This document shows, one piece after another, positions 28,816 through 36,457 of a stretch of DNA of 64,000 nt. Where the stretch lies: NCBI GenBank assembly GCA_963715995.1, contig OY970283.1, positions 620,001 through 684,000 of the forward strand, in the 5' to 3' direction. The DNA is from DATBDN01 sp963715995 (lineage in GTDB: Bacteria > Actinomycetota > Thermoleophilia > Solirubrobacterales > Thermoleophilaceae). Within the stretch, counting starts at the first letter, position 1, and each line of letters begins with the position of its first letter. Both the position numbers and the translations under genes were made by a program. Below the pieces are notes generated by a model. It was given only the letters and a program-made list of their open reading frames with translations, did not search any database and was not told the origin of the DNA.

Positions 28816-30102
28816 ATGCGCCCACATCTCGCCGGCTTGGCGGCCACCCTGGCCCTCCTTGCCGGCGGATTGCTTCCGGCCCAAGCTGTCGCCGACCCGA
28901 CACCGGTGCTGCCGGACATGCACCAGCAGCTGCCCGATTCCGTCCAGGTCTCGCAGGTCGATGGTCAGTGGCAGATCGGCTTCAGCTCGACGGTGGCAAA
29001 CGACGGCCCGGGCTACCTGAAGATCAACGGCAACGGCCCCGGCACCGTGGGCTCGGCGATGGTGGCCGACCAGCTCGTGCAGATGAGCGACGGCAGCGAG
29101 AGCACGGTGCCCGCCATAGGCCAGATGAAGTACGTCGACTACCCGACGCACAAGCACTGGCACCTCCTGGACTTCGAGCGCTACGAGCTGCGCAAGGCCG
29201 ACGATCCCAGCGACCCGATCGTGAACGATCAGAAGACGGGCTTCTGCCTGGCGAATGCCTTCACCAACGACGTCTGTGGCTGGTATCAGCCGACGCGGAC
29301 AACCGTGACCGAGGGGCTCGCGGTGCACGGCTCCGACACCTACCTGGGCTACCGCGAGGGCCAGGACCTGCCGATCGACCAGGCGACCGTGCCGGATGGC
29401 GACTACATCCTGGTCAACCGCGTGAACCCGACGGGCGCGCTCGAGGAGACCGACACCTCCAACGACGCCGCCTCGTTGCGCCTGAACGTGGCCTGGGACG
29501 GGAGCGGAACGCCGGCGATCACGATCACGAACAAGTGCGCCGGCAGCATCGACTGCGCCGCACCGCCGCCGGACCCGGACCCCGATCCTGACCCGAACCC
29601 CGACCCCAATCCCCCCGCGGACAACACCGGGTCAGGCGACCAGTCGCAGAGCGGCGGCTCCGGCCTGACCGACACGAGCGTGACTCCCGTGATGCCGGCG
29701 CCGCCCGCCGAGCCGGTTCCGGTGGTCGCGCCCAGCCAGTTCGGCCCCCCGAACGCGAAGGCGCTGATGAGCCGCAGCATGGCGGGGCGCCTGGTGCGGC
29801 GCGCGATCGTGAAGGCCACCGCGACCGGGGCGCACCGGCTGAGGACCGTGTGCGTGCGCCGCGCGAGCGAGCGCTTTGCGTGTCACGCCGCCTGGGTCGA
29901 GCGCGGCGGGTCACGGTGGGCCGGGCGCGTGACGGTCTGGTACCAGCTGAAGAACGCGCGGCTCAGCTGGTTCTACGACATCAGGGCGGTGCGCCATCCG
30001 GGCGGCCGGATCATCGTCTCGCGGGCCGCGCGCGGCAGCGCCGCCGGCATCGCCTTCACGGGCGCGCGGGCCGCGTTGTTCTGCCTGCGGCTTCACGCCT
30101 AG
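28816..30102 (+). CDS. Secreted lysyl oxidase-family protein
   Basis: 428 aa from ATG 28816. The signal peptide ends AQAVA-D near residue 26. The catalytic-type region is about 60-225. Three spaced histidines, His112-Lys-His114-Trp-His116, followed by LLDFERYEL, match the copper site of lysyl oxidases. Lys140 (QKTGFCL) and Tyr176 (GSDTY) match in context and spacing the Lys/Tyr pair that forms the lysine tyrosylquinone cofactor in animal enzymes (36 against 35 residues apart). The PDGDYILVNRVNP and EETDTSND segments are also family-typical. A Pro-Asp linker (about 245-270) leads to a C-terminal domain with two cysteines. The family oxidises peptidyl lysine to a reactive aldehyde with release of hydrogen peroxide. 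The stop overlaps the next start by one base. Confidence 0.85.
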   Translation: MRPHLAGLAATLALLAGGLLPAQAVADPTPVLPDMHQQLPDSVQVSQVDGQWQIGFSSTVANDGPGYLKINGNGPGTVGSAMVADQLVQMSDGSESTVPAIGQMKYVDYPTHKHWHLLDFERYELRKADDPSDPIVNDQKTGFCLANAFTNDVCGWYQPTRTTVTEGLAVHGSDTYLGYREGQDLPIDQATVPDGDYILVNRVNPTGALEETDTSNDAASLRLNVAWDGSGTPAITITNKCAGSIDCAAPPPDPDPDPDPNPDPNPPADNTGSGDQSQSGGSGLTDTSVTPVMPAPPAEPVPVVAPSQFGPPNAKALMSRSMAGRLVRRAIVKATATGAHRLRTVCVRRASERFACHAAWVERGGSRWAGRVTVWYQLKNARLSWFYDIRAVRHPGGRIIVSRAARGSAAGIAFTGARAALFCLRLHA

Positions 30103-31820
30103 TGCTGTCCCTGCGCGGATTGGGCTTGCTGGCCGCCGCCGCGGTGCTGGCGCTGCCGGCCTCCGCGAACGCGAAGCTGACCCTCACGCCGGCCTACGAC
30201 AACCAGTCGTCGCTCGACTCGCCGATGTACGTGACGGCGCCGGCCGGCGACACGCACGACCTGTTCGTGGTCACGCGACCCGGCGTGATCAGGGTCGCGG
30301 TGGACGGCGTGCTCGAGGCGGCGCCGTTCCTCGACCTGAGCAATGACGGCGAAGGCCTGGTGTGGAGTCCCGATAGCGGCGCCCCGTCCACCTCGGAGGC
30401 GGGCATGGGCTCGATGGCCTTCGACCCCGGCTACCTGGACCCCGCAAGCCCCGGCTACGGGCTGTTCTACGTCTACTACTCGGAGAAGCCAGACGCCGGC
30501 TCCCCGGACGGCGACATCCGCATCGACGAGTTCAAGACTGACCTGACCACCTCGCCGCTCGTGGCCGACCCGTCGACCAGGCGGGAGGTGCTCGAGATCC
30601 CCCACGACGACGAGAGCAACCACTACGGGGGCACGATCCAGTTCGGGCCCGATGGCTACCTGTACATCGGCGCGGGGGACGGCGGCGGCTACGACAACAT
30701 CCACCTGAACGCCCAGGACACCAAGAAGGGCCTCCTGGGCAAGCTGCTTCGCATCGACCCGCACCTCTCGGGCGCCGACCCGTACACGATCCCCGCAGGC
30801 AACCCGTTCTACGTCGCGCCGGGCCATCCCGCGTGCGCCACGGCGGCGCCCGGGAACGTGGACTGTCCCGAGATACTCGCCTGGGGCCTGCGCAACCCGT
30901 TTCGGTGGTCGTTCGACAGCTCCACGGGCGACCTCGTGATCGGCGACGTCGGCCAGAACCAGTGGGAGGAGATCGACTACATCCCGTTCGGAGCGACGCT
31001 GGCCGGTGACAACTTCGGCTGGCCCTGCTTCGAGGGCCCGGTCGCCTACACGCCCGCCACGCCGGGCGGGCATCCAGCGCAGTGCGACGCGAACAACCCG
31101 CCGCCCCACGTGGACCCCGTGGCTTCCTATGAGCACACGGGCGGGTCGACCGCGATCACCGGCGGCGTCGTCGTGCGCGACCCGGCCCTGCCGTCGCTCA
31201 CAGGGCGCTACCTCTACGCGGACTTCTTCAAAGGCATCGTCCACTCGCTCGTACTCGGCACGCCGCTCGCGAGCGGGGACCGGGCCGAGGCGCTCACTGT
31301 GCCGGAGCTCGTCGCCTTCGGCCAGGACGGCGCTCATCACGTGTACGTGGTCTCGCTGGAGGGGCCCGTCTACCGGCTGGGAGAGACCACCCCGCCGGTG
31401 GTCCCGCCGCAGGACGAGCCGCCGCCGCAGCCCCCGAACGATCCGGGTGCGGGCACCGGGGTCACGCCGGCGACGCCATCGAGCGAGCAGCCCCAGAACC
31501 CGCGCGACACCAAGCCGCCGCGTCTTGCAGTGCGAGCCGCGCGCGTCCAGAACCTCCTGCGCCGCCACGTGCTGCGCCTGTCGGTGGCCTGCGACGAGCG
31601 CTGCATCACCCGCGCGAGCGGGTCAACCGGTGGCTTCGCGCTGCACAGCATCCTGAAGCGGCTCGACGCGGGCAAGCGGGTGTTGTTCGAGCTGCGCCTG
31701 TCGAGTCGCGCGCTACGAGCGCTGGCGCGCCACCGCGTGGCGCAGGTCCGGGTGCGAGGCCGCGACGCCGCGGGCAATCTGGCGAGCGCATCGCTGAGGG
31801 TACGGCTGCCCAGCGCCTAG
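30102..31820 (+). CDS. Secreted PQQ-dependent sugar dehydrogenase-like protein (GSDH family)
   Basis: 572 aa from GTG 30102, which shares one base with the preceding TAG, so the two genes are translationally linked. The signal peptide ends PASANA-K. A six-bladed beta-propeller domain (about 25-425) shows GSDH motifs: LFVVTRPGVIRV, SMAFDPGY, NHYGGTIQFGPDGYLYIGAGDGG, LLGKLLRIDP, WGLRNPFRWSFD, VIGDVGQNQWEEID, YLYADFFKG. Members oxidise aldoses with PQQ, or are binding proteins of the HHIP type. A Pro-rich linker and a two-Cys basic C-terminal module follow (SVACDERC, ARHRVAQVRVRGRDAAGN). No PQQ biosynthesis gene is in the window. Confidence 0.88.
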   Translation: MLSLRGLGLLAAAAVLALPASANAKLTLTPAYDNQSSLDSPMYVTAPAGDTHDLFVVTRPGVIRVAVDGVLEAAPFLDLSNDGEGLVWSPDSGAPSTSEAGMGSMAFDPGYLDPASPGYGLFYVYYSEKPDAGSPDGDIRIDEFKTDLTTSPLVADPSTRREVLEIPHDDESNHYGGTIQFGPDGYLYIGAGDGGGYDNIHLNAQDTKKGLLGKLLRIDPHLSGADPYTIPAGNPFYVAPGHPACATAAPGNVDCPEILAWGLRNPFRWSFDSSTGDLVIGDVGQNQWEEIDYIPFGATLAGDNFGWPCFEGPVAYTPATPGGHPAQCDANNPPPHVDPVASYEHTGGSTAITGGVVVRDPALPSLTGRYLYADFFKGIVHSLVLGTPLASGDRAEALTVPELVAFGQDGAHHVYVVSLEGPVYRLGETTPPVVPPQDEPPPQPPNDPGAGTGVTPATPSSEQPQNPRDTKPPRLAVRAARVQNLLRRHVLRLSVACDERCITRASGSTGGFALHSILKRLDAGKRVLFELRLSSRALRALARHRVAQVRVRGRDAAGNLASASLRVRLPSA

Positions 31821-32944
31821 CCGAGCGCCCGATAAGCCTCTGCGAGCCGGCGCACGCCTTCGTCGATCTGGTCAGGCGTCACTCCCGAGTACGCCAGCCG
31901 CAGCGAGTTGTGGCCGCCCTCGAGCAGGAAGTCGCTTCCCTTGACGAACGCCACTCCGCGCTCCGCGGCGGCGTCGAACAGAGCATCGACGCTGACCGAC
32001 TCGGGCAGGTCGACCCAGAGGAAGTAGCCGCCCGACGGGGCGCTGAACTCGGCGTCGGGCAGCTCGCGCTCGAGTGCGGCGCCCAGCCGCTCGACCCGCT
32101 CGCGCAGCGCGTTCTTCACGGTCTCGATCGAGTTGTCGATGGCGCCTGAGCGGCAGAACTCGTTGACGATCGACTCGGAGACCATCGACGGCGAGATGTA
32201 GGTCTCGGTCGCGAGCTTCTGGATCGCCGCGATCGTGGCTTTCGGGCCGGCGAGGTAGCCGACCCGGATCCCCGGGCAGACCGTCTTTGAGAACGACGAC
32301 GCGTAGACCACGCGCTCGTTCTGGTCGAGCGACAGCATCGTCGGCAGGCCCTCGCCCTCGAAGCGCAGCTGCACGTACGGGTCGTCCTCGAAGATGACGA
32401 AGTCGTGCTCGTCGGCGAGCTCGAGCAGCCGCTCGCGCTTGGCCTGCGAAAGCGTGTAGCCGGCCGGGTTCTGGAAGGTGGGGATGATGTGGGCGAGCTT
32501 CGGGCGGGCACCGGCCTCCAGCGCCGATGCCAGCGCGTCGACGTCGATCCCGTCCTGGGACAGCGGGATGGCCAGGATCTCTGCCCCGCGTCCGCGCAGC
32601 GAGAGCAGGGTGCGGTCATAGGTCGGCGCCTCGACCACGACCAGGTCACCGGGCTCGACCAGGTGCTCGAACAGGAACGCGTCTGCCTGCATGGAGCCGT
32701 TCGTGACGATGACCTGCTCCGCCGGGAGCCCGTGCTGGTCGGCGATCCATTGCCGCAGCGGGGGGTAGCCGATCGACGTGCCGTAGGCGCAGGTGCCGGC
32801 CGGATCGTTCTCGAACGCGCGCTGCGCCGCAGCCTTCAGATCGTCGACTGCGACGATGTCGATCGAGGGCGCTCCGCGTGCAAACGAGATCTGGTCGGCC
32901 ATGACGGCCGACGTTAGCGCCTGACGAATGGCCGAAGCACTCAC
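31817..32944 (-). CDS. PLP-dependent aminotransferase (class I, ARO8/MocR-type fold)
   Basis: 375 aa from GTG 32944; ATG 32902 is a shorter option. The GTG is preferred because the residues it adds (SASAIRQALTSAV) look like the usual N-terminal helix ahead of ISFARGAPS. The fold-type I features are present: GYPPLRQWIA, TNGSMQADAF, PTFQNPAGYTLS, a PLP-binding Asp in FVIFEDDPY, and the Schiff-base lysine in SSFSKTVCPGIRVGYLAG. Relatives use alpha-aminoadipate, aromatic or branched amino acids, so the substrate is open. There is no DNA-binding domain, so it is an enzyme rather than a MocR regulator. It lies 23 bp downstream of sucD on the same strand and ends 4 bp into the dehydrogenase-like gene. 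Confidence 0.88.
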   Translation of the reverse strand: MSASAIRQALTSAVMADQISFARGAPSIDIVAVDDLKAAAQRAFENDPAGTCAYGTSIGYPPLRQWIADQHGLPAEQVIVTNGSMQADAFLFEHLVEPGDLVVVEAPTYDRTLLSLRGRGAEILAIPLSQDGIDVDALASALEAGARPKLAHIIPTFQNPAGYTLSQAKRERLLELADEHDFVIFEDDPYVQLRFEGEGLPTMLSLDQNERVVYASSFSKTVCPGIRVGYLAGPKATIAAIQKLATETYISPSMVSESIVNEFCRSGAIDNSIETVKNALRERVERLGAALERELPDAEFSAPSGGYFLWVDLPESVSVDALFDAAAERGVAFVKGSDFLLEGGHNSLRLAYSGVTPDQIDEGVRRLAEAYRALG

Positions 32945-32967
32945 GTGCGGCGGGCGGCCGCTCGGCG

Positions 32968-33852
32968 TCAGGAAACGCCGGCGCCGAGCATCTCGGCCGC
33001 GATCTCCGCGACCTCGGTCGGCGTCTGGCCGACCCTCACGCCCTTGGCCTCGAGCGCTTCCTTCTTCGCCACGGCGGTGCCCTGTGAGCCGGAGATGATC
33101 GCGCCGGCGTGGCCCATCGTCTTGCCGGGCGGCGCGGTGAAGCCCGCGATGTAGGCGAGTACCGGCTTCGATACGTGCTCGGCGATGTAGTCCGCGGTCT
33201 GCTCCTCGGCGTCGCCGCCGATCTCGCCGCACATGACGATCAGCTCGGTCTGCTCATCCTGCTCGAACAGCTCGATCACGTCGATGAAGTGCGAGCCCGC
33301 GATCGGGTCGCCGCCGATGCCGACGATCGAGGAGTTGCCGAAGCCGCGCTGGGCCAGCTCGTTGCCGATCTGGTAGGTCAGCGTTCCCGAACGGGACACG
33401 AGCCCGACGTTGCCCTCGGAGAAGAAGTGTGCGGGGATGATCCCGACGTTGGCCTTGCCCGGCGAGAGGATGCCGGGGCAGTTGGGGCCGACCAGGCGCG
33501 TGCTGTTGGTGCGCTTCAGGTGCGTGTAGACGCGCAGCATGTCGTGCACCGGGATGCCTTCGGTGATCGCTATCACCAGCTCGATGCCGGCGTCGGCCGC
33601 CTCGAGGATCGAGTCCGCCGCGAACGGCGGCGGCACGAAGATCATCGCCGTGTTCGCGCCGGTCTCCTCGACCGCGGCGTGCATCGTGTTGAAGATCGGC
33701 GTGCCTTCGACGTCCTGCCCGGCCTTGCCCGGCGTCACGCCGGCGACCAGGTCGGTGCCGTAGCCCTTGTTGTTGAGGCCGTGGAAGCTGCCCTCGCGGC
33801 CCGTGAGGCCGGCGACGACCAGCTTCGTGCCCTTGTCGACCAGGATGCTCAC
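32968..33852 (-). CDS. sucD: Succinyl-CoA synthetase alpha subunit
   Basis: 294 aa. It is the CoA-binding, phosphohistidine-bearing chain of the TCA-cycle enzyme converting succinyl-CoA to succinate with NTP formation. The N-terminal Rossmann motif GLTGREGSFHGL, the LVGPNCPGIL segment, SRSGTLTYQ, and GHAGAI with the phosphorylated His are all present. Its length is normal. The ATG start overlaps the sucC stop by four bases (ATGA). Confidence 0.97.
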   Translation of the reverse strand: MSILVDKGTKLVVAGLTGREGSFHGLNNKGYGTDLVAGVTPGKAGQDVEGTPIFNTMHAAVEETGANTAMIFVPPPFAADSILEAADAGIELVIAITEGIPVHDMLRVYTHLKRTNSTRLVGPNCPGILSPGKANVGIIPAHFFSEGNVGLVSRSGTLTYQIGNELAQRGFGNSSIVGIGGDPIAGSHFIDVIELFEQDEQTELIVMCGEIGGDAEEQTADYIAEHVSKPVLAYIAGFTAPPGKTMGHAGAIISGSQGTAVAKKEALEAKGVRVGQTPTEVAEIAAEMLGAGVS

Positions 33853-34988
33853 TTGGCGAGCTCCACCACCTTTGCGGCGGCGCCGAGCATCGTCTTCTCC
33901 ACAGTCACGTTCGGCAGGTTGGCCTCGGCCAGCAGCGCCCGGCCCTCCTCGTCGTTGGTCCCGTCGAGGCGGACCACGAACGGCACCTTCACGTCGATCT
34001 GGTCGAAGGCCTCGATCAGCCCGCGCGCGACCTCGTCACAGCGCGTGATGCCGCCGAAGATGTTGAAGAGCACGGCCTTGACCTTCTCGTCGCTCAGGAT
34101 CACCTCGACGGCCGAAACGATCGCGTCGGCCTTGGAGCCGCCGCCGGCGTCCAGGAAGTTCGCCGGCGAGCCGCCCTGCTGGGCCACGACGTCGAGCGTC
34201 GACATGACCAGCCCGGCGCCGTTGCCGAGGATGCCGATGTCGCCGTCGAGCTTCACGTAGGTGAGGCCGCGCTCCTTGGCCATGCGTTCCTGTGGGTCCT
34301 CGTTGCTCGGGTCGCGGAAGGCCGCGGTGTCCGGGTGGCGCGACAGGGCATTGCCGTCGACCGAGAACTTCGAGTCGAGCGCGACGACGCTGCGGTCCTT
34401 GGTGATCAGCAGCGGGTTCACCTCGACGAGCACTGCGTCCTCGGCGACGAACGTGTCGTAGAGCTTCGACAGCAGCGCGCCCACCGGGCGGACCACGTCG
34501 CCTGCGATGCCGGCCTCGAACGCCAGACGGCGCCCGTGGTAGGCCTGGAAGCCGATCAGCGGGTCGATGTGGATGCGCACGATCGCGTTCGGATCGCGTT
34601 CGGCGATCTCCTCCACGTCCATGCCGCCCATCCGCGAGAGCATCGCCAGCGGCTTCTTCGCCGAGCGGTCGAGCAGGATCGCCGCGTAGTACTCCTCCTC
34701 GATCTCGGAGGCCTTCTCCACGTACAGCTCGTGCACCGTGAAGCCCTTGATGTCCATCCCGAGAATGGCGGTGGCATGCTCCTCGGCCTCGGCGCGGTTG
34801 GTGGCCAGCTTGATGCCGCCGGCCTTGCCGCGGCCGCCGATCAGGACCTGCGCTTTGATCACGACGGGGTAGCCAAGATCCTCCGCCGCCTCGACGGCTT
34901 CCTGCACCGAGATGGCCGGGCGGCCGTCCGGAACGGCCACTCCGTGCTTGGCGAAAAGCTGCTTGCCCTGATATTCGAGGAGGTCCAT
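33849..34988 (-). CDS. sucC: Succinyl-CoA synthetase beta subunit
   Basis: 379 aa from ATG 34988; a longer frame exists but MDLLEYQGKQLF is the family N-terminus. The ATP-grasp domain includes VIKAQVLIGGRGKAGGIK (about 43-60), EVNPLL, and KFSVDGNA. The C-terminal ligase part has GNGAGLVMSTLD, GGSPANFLDAGG and FNIFGGITRCDEVA. It forms the heterodimer with SucD and is coupled to it by an ATGA overlap. The gene is divergent from the HAD hydrolase gene at 35051, with 62 bp between starts. Confidence 0.97.
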   Translation of the reverse strand: MDLLEYQGKQLFAKHGVAVPDGRPAISVQEAVEAAEDLGYPVVIKAQVLIGGRGKAGGIKLATNRAEAEEHATAILGMDIKGFTVHELYVEKASEIEEEYYAAILLDRSAKKPLAMLSRMGGMDVEEIAERDPNAIVRIHIDPLIGFQAYHGRRLAFEAGIAGDVVRPVGALLSKLYDTFVAEDAVLVEVNPLLITKDRSVVALDSKFSVDGNALSRHPDTAAFRDPSNEDPQERMAKERGLTYVKLDGDIGILGNGAGLVMSTLDVVAQQGGSPANFLDAGGGSKADAIVSAVEVILSDEKVKAVLFNIFGGITRCDEVARGLIEAFDQIDVKVPFVVRLDGTNDEEGRALLAEANLPNVTVEKTMLGAAAKVVELAK

Positions 34989-35050
34989 GCGAGAATGCCC
35001 CGGTCCCACGCTTCTACGGCAGGGTCACCGGGGGCCGCTGAGAGTACGAC

Positions 35051-35731
35051 ATGCCACTTCCAAAGGACATCCGCTTCATATCGTTCGACTGCTATGGCAC
35101 CCTGATCGACTGGGAATCAGGGGCCTATGACGCATTCCAGAAGGAGGCGGACCGCGACGGCTTCACGATCGACCGCGACGCCCTGATCCCGCTCTTCCTG
35201 GACACGCAGGCCGAGATCATGAGCGGCTCCTACGAGCTCTACGCGGAGGTCATGCGCCGCACGGCCATCCGCTGTGCCGCCGAGCTCGGCTGGGACCTCG
35301 AGCCCTCGCGCGCGCAGTTCCTGCCCGACTCGATCCCGCGCTGGCCTCCGTTTCGCGAGACCAACGCCCAGCTCGAGCGCTTTGCCAAGAAGTACGAGAT
35401 CGGGCTCATCTCCAACATCGACGACAAGCTGCTCGGCGCGACGCGGCGGCACTTCCGCGCCGACTGGGACCTGGTCGTGACGGCGCAGCAGGTGCGCTCG
35501 TACAAGCCCGACCCAGCCCACTTCAAGGAGTGCGGCCGGCGGATCGGCGGCAAGAAGGGCTGGGTGCACATCGCCACCGGCTACGAGGCCGATGTCGAGC
35601 CCTGCATCAAGGAGAAGATCCCGGTCATCTGGGTCAACCGTCACGGGCGCAAGCTCGAGTCGAGCCAGAAGAAGCCGACCGAGGAGGTCAAGAACCTCCG
35701 CGACGCGGCCAAGCTGCTCGGCGTCGTCTAG
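35051..35731 (+). CDS. HAD hydrolase, haloacid dehalogenase type II-like
   Basis: 226 aa. Motif I is FDCYGTLIDWESG with nucleophile Asp at about residue 12. The cap region and motif II, ISNIDDKLL, follow. The conserved Lys lies in RSYKPDPAHF and the acidic motif IV region is ATGYEADVEP. The opening CYGTLIDWE is typical of the L-2-haloacid dehalogenase subgroup, many members of which act as phosphatases. The substrate is not predictable. It is followed 18 bp later by a metallo-hydrolase on the same strand. Confidence 0.85.
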   Translation: MPLPKDIRFISFDCYGTLIDWESGAYDAFQKEADRDGFTIDRDALIPLFLDTQAEIMSGSYELYAEVMRRTAIRCAAELGWDLEPSRAQFLPDSIPRWPPFRETNAQLERFAKKYEIGLISNIDDKLLGATRRHFRADWDLVVTAQQVRSYKPDPAHFKECGRRIGGKKGWVHIATGYEADVEPCIKEKIPVIWVNRHGRKLESSQKKPTEEVKNLRDAAKLLGVV

Positions 35732-35749
35732 CCGCCCAGGACGGCTCGT

Positions 35750-36457
35750 GTGAAGGTGATCGCCGTTCACGAGGACGCGCTCGTCGTCACGAGCAGCCTC
35801 TGGCAGACGAACGCGATCGCGCTCCGCTCGGGCGAGGAGGCGCTGCTGATCGACTCGCCCTACTTCCCGGACGAGCTGGAGATGCTGCCGGAGATGCTGC
35901 GCCAGTCGGGCTTCGCCCCGGCCGGGCTGATCGCCACCCACGGCGACTGGGACCACCTGCTCGCCCGGCTCGTGTTCCCGGAGGCGTCGCTGGGCCTGGC
36001 CGAGTCGACTGCAACGCGCATCCGCAGCGAGCCCGGGGTCGCGCAGAAGCGGCTGCGTGATGTCGACAACGAGTACTACGTGCGCCGCGAGCGACCGCTG
36101 TCGCTGGGCTCATACCAGTCGCTGCCGGTGCCGGGCAAGCTCGACCTGGGCGCGGAGGAGATCGAGCTCTACCCGGCCGAGGGCCATACGAACGACGGCA
36201 TGATCCTGTTCGCGCGCTGGTGCGGCGTGCTCGTGTGCGGCGACTACCTCTCGGACGTCGAGCTGCCAACGGCGACCGACGAGAAGCTCTACCTCGGAAC
36301 CCTGGAGCGGCTGCGCGGGCTGGTGGCCGACGCAGAGGTGGTCGTGCCGGGCCACGGCGCCCCGATGCCGGGCGACGCCGCGCTGCGCGTGCTCGAGGAG
36401 GACGTCGCGTACCTGAGCGCCGGGACCGAGCCGAAGGGCCGCTTCCGCCCGGTCTAA
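35750..36457 (+). CDS. Metallo-beta-lactamase-fold hydrolase
   Basis: 235 aa, GTG start. The metal motif HxDxDH appears as THGDWDHL (about residues 63-70). Further metal ligands are His in PAEGHTNDGM, Asp in VCGDYLS and His in VVPGHGAP. There is no signal peptide. The superfamily includes glyoxalase II, lactonases and nucleases, and nothing here fixes the substrate. It is probably co-transcribed with the HAD hydrolase. The stop overlaps the convergent 903-aa gene by four bases. Confidence 0.88.
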   Translation: MKVIAVHEDALVVTSSLWQTNAIALRSGEEALLIDSPYFPDELEMLPEMLRQSGFAPAGLIATHGDWDHLLARLVFPEASLGLAESTATRIRSEPGVAQKRLRDVDNEYYVRRERPLSLGSYQSLPVPGKLDLGAEEIELYPAEGHTNDGMILFARWCGVLVCGDYLSDVELPTATDEKLYLGTLERLRGLVADAEVVVPGHGAPMPGDAALRVLEEDVAYLSAGTEPKGRFRPV

